DNA from: Acidobacteriota bacterium
GTDB lineage: Bacteria; Aquificota; Aquificia; Aquificales; Aquificaceae
DNA: 64,000 bases
Direction of reading: 5' to 3'
NCBI GenBank assembly: GCA_003696155.1
Contig: RFFP01000017.1
Location: 1-64,000, forward strand
Shown here: one piece after another, positions 59,975 through 64,000 of the stretch
Layout: every line of letters starts with the position of its first letter
How positions within the stretch are numbered: the stretch's first letter is position 1
Position numbers and translations under genes: made by a program
The notes under the pieces: generated by a model
Seen by the model: only the letters and a program-made list of their open reading frames with translations
Told to the model about the DNA's origin: nothing
Databases searched by the model: none

Positions 59975-59998
59975 CAGATTTTTGCATAAGCTTATAAT
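59971..59998 (+). promoter_or_regulatory. Promoter of the RND efflux operon
   Basis: TTGACA (59971-59976), a 16-bp spacer and TATAAT (59993-59998) make a consensus housekeeping promoter; TTGACA overlaps the TGA stop of the PilZ gene. The transcript should start near 60005, leaving a leader of about 11 nt and no Shine-Dalgarno before ATG 60016. Confidence 0.75.
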
Positions 59999-60015
59999 GA
60001 TATAAGAATATTACT

Positions 60016-61326
60016 ATGAAGTTGTTAGCTTTTTTGCTCATTCTCTATACCCTTGCCCTTTCAAAGGAGCTTACCCTAAAGTCTGCCGTAGAGCAAGCTC
60101 TTGAAAACAACCCACTCATAAGAGCCTTCCAAAGGGATTTAAGGGCCCAAGAGCTTGAGCTAAGATCTGCAAGGGGTATGCTCTTTCCGAGGCTCAAAGT
60201 TGAAGAGACCTTCACAAGGACGGATATACCCTCCTATGCCTTTATGAGTAGGCTAAATCAGGAAAGGGTAGGGATGGCAGACTTTGAACCCAACAGATTG
60301 AACAACCCAAGGGCTATAAACAACTTTGAAACCAAACTGACCCTTGAGGTCCCCATATGGCTTGGGGGTAAGGTGCAGTCTGGTATAAGGATGGCGGAAC
60401 ATGAATACAAAGCAGTAAGCTTGCAATCTCAGAGAAGAAGGGAAGAGGTAATAAGGGAAGTATACCAGGCTTATACCAATGCTGTGGTTGCAAAGGCCTC
60501 GTTGGAGGTTTCCAAGCAGGCGGTGAAGGACGCAGAAGAACACCTGAGACTTGCAGAAAGCATGCACAAAGTGGGTATGGCTCTTCTTTCGGACGTGCTA
60601 AGGGCTCGCGTCCATCTCTCAAAGGCACAGGAGAACCTGGAAAACGTAAAGAGGGGCTACGAGCTTGCTAAGAAAGGGCTTGAGCTTGCCGCAGGCACAA
60701 CCTTCGGAGATTTTGAAGTGCAGACCTTTGACATGTGCCCCTCCTTGACACTGGAAGGCTATAAAGAAAGGGCTCTTAGTAGGAAGGATATTAAGTCTCT
60801 TGAAGAGAAGTTAAAGGTCCTTCAGGAAAGCTACAGGTTTGTACTGTCGGATAACCTGCCCCAAATATACGGCTTTGTTCAATACAGTCACAATTCCAGG
60901 GATTTCCCCCTTGCCTCCGGCGGTGGTGGATACATGGTAGGGGTCTCGCTGGGCTGGACCTTTGAAACGGGGTTCTCCACCCTCCGTAAGGCGGAGGCAA
61001 ACTTAGAAAGGAAAAGGTCCCTTGAGGAACAGCTAAGATTTTTGAGAGATAGGGCCCTCTTTGATGTGGAAAGGGCAAGCACCGAATACATGAACGCCCA
61101 AGAGATGCTGAGGTCTGCAGAAGATAGGATAAGAGCCAGTGAAGAGGTGCTAAGGGTTATATCTCTAAGGTACAAAAACGGGTTGGCTAGGATTGTTGAC
61201 CTTCTGGATGCTCAGACGGAGCTTGATAAGGCCCGCTTTGAAAGGGTTCAGGCTTTGGGTGCGTGTCATAGGTCTTACTCTGAAGTGCTCTTTTCCTCTG
61301 GTACTATTGAGGAGGTGTTGAGATGA
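60016..61326 (+). CDS. TolC-family outer-membrane efflux protein
   Basis: This 436-residue protein has a signal peptide (about 1-16) followed by the TolC-type repeat structure: ELTLKSAVEQALENNPLIRAFQRDLRAQELELRSARGMLFPRL, long helices and YKNGLARIVDLLDAQTELDKARFERVQA near the end, which mark the outer membrane factor family. It forms the outer-membrane tunnel for the pump encoded by the next two genes. It overlaps the adaptor gene by 4 bp. Confidence 0.92.
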   Translation: MKLLAFLLILYTLALSKELTLKSAVEQALENNPLIRAFQRDLRAQELELRSARGMLFPRLKVEETFTRTDIPSYAFMSRLNQERVGMADFEPNRLNNPRAINNFETKLTLEVPIWLGGKVQSGIRMAEHEYKAVSLQSQRRREEVIREVYQAYTNAVVAKASLEVSKQAVKDAEEHLRLAESMHKVGMALLSDVLRARVHLSKAQENLENVKRGYELAKKGLELAAGTTFGDFEVQTFDMCPSLTLEGYKERALSRKDIKSLEEKLKVLQESYRFVLSDNLPQIYGFVQYSHNSRDFPLASGGGGYMVGVSLGWTFETGFSTLRKAEANLERKRSLEEQLRFLRDRALFDVERASTEYMNAQEMLRSAEDRIRASEEVLRVISLRYKNGLARIVDLLDAQTELDKARFERVQALGACHRSYSEVLFSSGTIEEVLR

Positions 61327-62441
61327 AGGGGTGGATAAAGTACGGACTCTTTGTGGTGGTTATAGCCTTAATAGTTCTTTGGCTTGCGGGGACCTTCAGA
61401 GATAAGGAAAAGCCCGGCGAGGTAAAAGGGGAGACTAAAGTTGTCAGTGGGTTAGTGATAGAGGAGGTACGTGTAGTTGAGGAAGTTCCCTCCTTCTACA
61501 CCGGTCATATTGTGGCTGATAAGAGGGTTGAGATTTCAAGCAGGTTGATGGGAAGAGTGAAAGGGGTCTATGTAAAAGAGGGGGACTACGTAAGTGCTGG
61601 AAAGCTCCTCGTAAGCATAGATGGTGAAGATATAAATTCTCAGGCTTTAGCCCTTGAACATCAAAGAAAACAAGCTGAGCAAGCGTACAATTCCGCATTG
61701 GCCAACTTCGAGGCTGTCAGAAAGACCTATGAAAGATACGAGGCTCTTATAAAGGAGGGGGCCATAACACAACAGGAGTTTGACCAGGTCAAAGCCCAGT
61801 TCCAATCGGCCAAGGCCCAGGTAGAGCAGGCGAAGGCTGGTATAGAAGCGGTAAGAGCACAAAAGCAGGCGGTGCTCTCCAATATAAAGTACGCCAACTT
61901 AACATCTCCTGTAAGCGGTTATGTGGTCCTGAAAAACGTGGACACTGGTGACCTTGCCATGCCGGGACACCCACTGCTTGTTATAGAGTCGGGTCCTTTC
62001 CTCTTTGAGGCCTTTTTGCCCGAGGGGCTGTCTGGAAAAATCAAGGTGGGAGATGCCTATTACATATACGTATCAAGTATAGATAAAAAGGTGACTGCCA
62101 AGGTCTCCGAGGTATCGCCAGCTATTGACCCAGCCACCAGGACCTTCAGGGTAAGGTTAACCTTAAAAGATGCAGATGGGCTAAAAAGCGGTATGTACGC
62201 AAATCTCATAGTTCCTGAAAGGGTTCGGGCCTTCCTTCTCCCTGAGTCTGCTATAGTCAAGCGCTTTGACTTTACGGGTGTTTGGGTGGTGAGACCTGAT
62301 AACACCTTGGAACTTAGGTTTGTAAAGCTCGGGGAAAGGAGGGATGGCATGCTCGAGGTCCTCTCTGGCATAAAGGAGGGGGAAAGGGTAGTAATCCAAG
62401 GCGTGGAAAAAGCCTGCGAAGGCTGTAGGGTGGGAGGCTGA
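61323..62441 (+). CDS. RND efflux periplasmic adaptor
   Basis: This 372-residue membrane-fusion protein has an N-terminal membrane anchor (about 8-25), split lipoyl halves (VEISSRLMGRVKGVYVKEGDYVSAGKLLVSIDG and YANLTSPVSGYVVLKNVDTGDLAMPGHPLLVIE), an alpha-helical hairpin between them (about 105-180), and a beta-barrel ending with SGIKEGERVVIQGVEK. It joins the TolC-like protein and the RND pump, both adjacent. Confidence 0.93.
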   Translation: MKGWIKYGLFVVVIALIVLWLAGTFRDKEKPGEVKGETKVVSGLVIEEVRVVEEVPSFYTGHIVADKRVEISSRLMGRVKGVYVKEGDYVSAGKLLVSIDGEDINSQALALEHQRKQAEQAYNSALANFEAVRKTYERYEALIKEGAITQQEFDQVKAQFQSAKAQVEQAKAGIEAVRAQKQAVLSNIKYANLTSPVSGYVVLKNVDTGDLAMPGHPLLVIESGPFLFEAFLPEGLSGKIKVGDAYYIYVSSIDKKVTAKVSEVSPAIDPATRTFRVRLTLKDADGLKSGMYANLIVPERVRAFLLPESAIVKRFDFTGVWVVRPDNTLELRFVKLGERRDGMLEVLSGIKEGERVVIQGVEKACEGCRVGG

Positions 62442-62443
62442 AG

Positions 62444-64000
62444 ATGTACGGTTTTGCTGGAAGGCTTGCCCACTACTTTATAGACTCAAAGCTCACACCC
62501 ATACTCATCCTCGTAGCCCTTGCCCTTGGAGCCTTCTCCGTTATAACAACCCCCAAAGAGGAGGAACCACAGATAGTGGTCCCCATGATAGACATAATGA
62601 TATCCTACCCAGGTGCAACGCCAGAGGAGGTGGAGAGAAGGGTAGTAGCACCCCTGGAGAAGAAGCTATGGGAGCTAAAGGACATAGAGTACATATACTC
62701 AGCGAGCATGGAAGGGATGGCTGTAGTTACGGCCCGCTTCTATGTTGGAACAGACCCTGTGAAAGCCCTTGTTGACCTAAACACCAAGATGCTCTCTGCC
62801 TTGGACCTGGCTCCCCCAGGTGTTATGCTACCCCCCCTCATAAAACCCAAGTCCATAGATGACGTGCCCATACTCACCTTGACCCTTTGGGGTAAGAATT
62901 ACGACTGGTATGACCTCAGGCGTATGGCAGGGACTCTTGAGAACGAGATAAAGAAGATTCAGAACGTGGCAGACGTGTTTTTAGTTGGTGGAAGGCCAAG
63001 GCAGATAAAGGTCGTACTTGACCCACAGAGGCTTTCCGCCTACAGGATATCACCCATGCACATAGTCCAGCTTATTCAGAGTGCAAACAGCCAGTCTCTG
63101 TCTGGGAAGCTCACGCAGGGCTCTCAGGAGTTTCTTGTAAGGACGGGAGAGTTTCTCAAGTCCAAGAGCGACGTTGAAAACATAGTGGTGGGCGTAATAG
63201 GCGGTAGGGCCGTCTACCTGAAGGATGTGGCAAGGGTAGAGGACGGTCCTTCGGACATAAGGGATTATGTACTTATGGGCTTTGGTCCCAAGGCGGGTGA
63301 AAAGGACATAAAGGAAAAGCCCGGAGAGCTCTATCCGGCGGTTACCCTTGCGGTTTCAAAGAGAACGGGAACCAACGCAGTGGATGTATCCAAGGAAACC
63401 CTCCAGCTTGTGGACCATCTAAAGGGTACCCTTCTACCCAAAGACCTGAACATAACGGTGACAAGGAACTACGGTGAGACCGCAAAAGAGAAAGCCAACG
63501 AGCTTCTTGAGCACCTTTTTATAGCTACCTTTTCTGTGATACTCCTTATAGCTGTGACCCTTGGGTTTAGGGAAGCGGTAGTGGTGGGCATTGCGGTACC
63601 CGTGACCCTTGCTATAGCACTCTTTCTCAGTCAGGTCTTCGGTTTTACCCTAAACAGGGTTACCCTCTTCGCCCTCATATTTGCCATAGGTATACTCGTG
63701 GACGATGCCATAGTGGTGGTAGAAAACATACACCGATGGTTTGAGCTAAAGCTTGCAAAGACACCTAGGGAAGCCATAGTCAGAGCCACCGACGAGGTGG
63801 GTAATCCTACCATCTTGGCAACCTTTACCGTCATAGCGGCCCTCATGCCCATGGCTTTCGTTACAGGCCTTATGGGACCCTATATGAGACCCATACCCAT
63901 AAACGCATCTGTGGCCATGTTCTTCTCCTTGCTTGTAGCTTTCATAATAACCCCATGGGCAAGCTACAAGCTCCTTAGCAAACACTTTGACGGTGGTCAT
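62444..64000 (+). CDS. RND efflux pump, N-terminal 519 residues (cut by window edge)
   Basis: This frame is open from ATG 62444 to the right edge (519 codons of about 1000-1050 expected). It has the first transmembrane helix (SKLTPILILVALALGAFSVI), the periplasmic porter region (VPMIDIMISYPGATPEEVERRV; LDLAPPGVMLPPLIKPKS) and helices 2-5 with the proton-relay aspartates in AIGILVDDAIVVVENIHRWFE. Both DD residues are present, as in hydrophobe/amphiphile pumps (HAE type) rather than heavy-metal pumps. The substrate is unknown. It starts 2 bp after the adaptor stop. Confidence 0.93.
   Translation, partial: MYGFAGRLAHYFIDSKLTPILILVALALGAFSVITTPKEEEPQIVVPMIDIMISYPGATPEEVERRVVAPLEKKLWELKDIEYIYSASMEGMAVVTARFYVGTDPVKALVDLNTKMLSALDLAPPGVMLPPLIKPKSIDDVPILTLTLWGKNYDWYDLRRMAGTLENEIKKIQNVADVFLVGGRPRQIKVVLDPQRLSAYRISPMHIVQLIQSANSQSLSGKLTQGSQEFLVRTGEFLKSKSDVENIVVGVIGGRAVYLKDVARVEDGPSDIRDYVLMGFGPKAGEKDIKEKPGELYPAVTLAVSKRTGTNAVDVSKETLQLVDHLKGTLLPKDLNITVTRNYGETAKEKANELLEHLFIATFSVILLIAVTLGFREAVVVGIAVPVTLAIALFLSQVFGFTLNRVTLFALIFAIGILVDDAIVVVENIHRWFELKLAKTPREAIVRATDEVGNPTILATFTVIAALMPMAFVTGLMGPYMRPIPINASVAMFFSLLVAFIITPWASYKLLSKHFDGGH

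Noticed and set aside
1-64000. CRISPR arrays, insertion sequences, prophage or integrated elements.
   Set aside because: I saw no regularly spaced repeats, transposase, integrase or terminal repeats, and base and codon use look uniform.

Overview
The window looks like a chromosomal segment of a hyperthermophilic, chemolithoautotrophic member of the Aquificaceae (Hydrogenobacter/Thermocrinis type). The signs are heavy use of ATA and AGG/AGA codons, a free-standing Trbp111 tRNA-binding protein, two separate F0 b-type genes next to atpH, a futalosine-pathway menaquinone gene (mqnD), LPS and outer-membrane genes (lpxD, skp, rfaE2), a bicarbonate transporter, flagellar genes and very dense packing with many 1-60 bp gene overlaps. 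Assignment is by recognition of protein families only; no database search was possible.

Layout. 1-1.2 kb: start of an sbtA-type bicarbonate permease (frameshifted, running off the left edge), a strikingly structured stretch directly upstream of it, and a frameshifted exported protein. 1.25-10.4 kb: arsA-like ATPase facing a long leftward operon tig-clpP-clpX-skp-lpxD-mqnD-nuoE-nuoF-small secreted protein-udg, with tRNA-Leu upstream. 10.6-14.3 kb: rightward GlcF-like protein, DUF59, V4R, YjbQ, RseP. 14.3-18.2 kb: leftward tal, thioredoxin-like, rluB, a sulfite-oxidase-like protein, Trbp111 and moeB, with tmRNA (ssrA) on the opposite strand. 18.3-26.3 kb: an MBL diiron protein, dnaE, then leftward DUF309/FUN14/radical SAM, motE-fliJ and an unknown propeller-like protein. 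26.3-32.2 kb: accessory redox region (49-aa protein, WrbA-like flavodoxin, two-subunit molybdenum hydroxylase, HxlR regulator, CDGSH, quinone reductase, nitroreductase, TauE). 32.2-51 kb: housekeeping genes on both strands (Trm112, HAD, LysR, ArsC-like, rdgB, gatB, rpiB, ATP synthase b/b'/delta, ndk, hemH, hisA, a GGDEF-EAL protein, hslV, biotin carboxylase, nadC, glgA, rfaE2, recO, panC, ribH, nusB, two tatA). 51.4-59.9 kb: csp, folC, engB, lipA, rplT, pheS, MFS, HD-GYP/GGDEF, murF, PilZ. 60-64 kb: tripartite RND efflux operon, cut by the right edge.

How the parts work together. nuoE/nuoF, mqnD, the ATP synthase stalk genes, the GlcF-like Fe-S protein and the Mo enzymes belong to respiration and cofactor supply. 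sbtA and the biotin carboxylase fit CO2/bicarbonate assimilation. skp, lpxD, rfaE2, rseP, murF and the RND operon build or guard the envelope. A GGDEF-EAL protein, an HD-GYP/GGDEF protein and a PilZ protein form a c-di-GMP set alongside motE/fliJ.

Most notable. (1) A compact array of perfect stems, a four-tract G-rich loop and a terminator-like hairpin with alternative pairing partners lies in the leader of sbtA and is a candidate new regulatory RNA. (2) Two operons around a single-cysteine HxlR regulator share the same promoter module, including a GGTAAGT box exactly 28 bp upstream of TTGAC, suggesting one electrophile/quinone regulon. (3) A family-4 uracil-DNA glycosylase has lost two of four Fe-S cysteines, and an ArsC/LMW-PTP-like protein has Ser for its nucleophile. 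(4) At least thirteen genes have a -10 box ending 6-9 nt before the start codon, which points to widespread leaderless transcription. There is no stretch of more than 300 bases without a gene. I saw no CRISPR array, insertion sequence or prophage.
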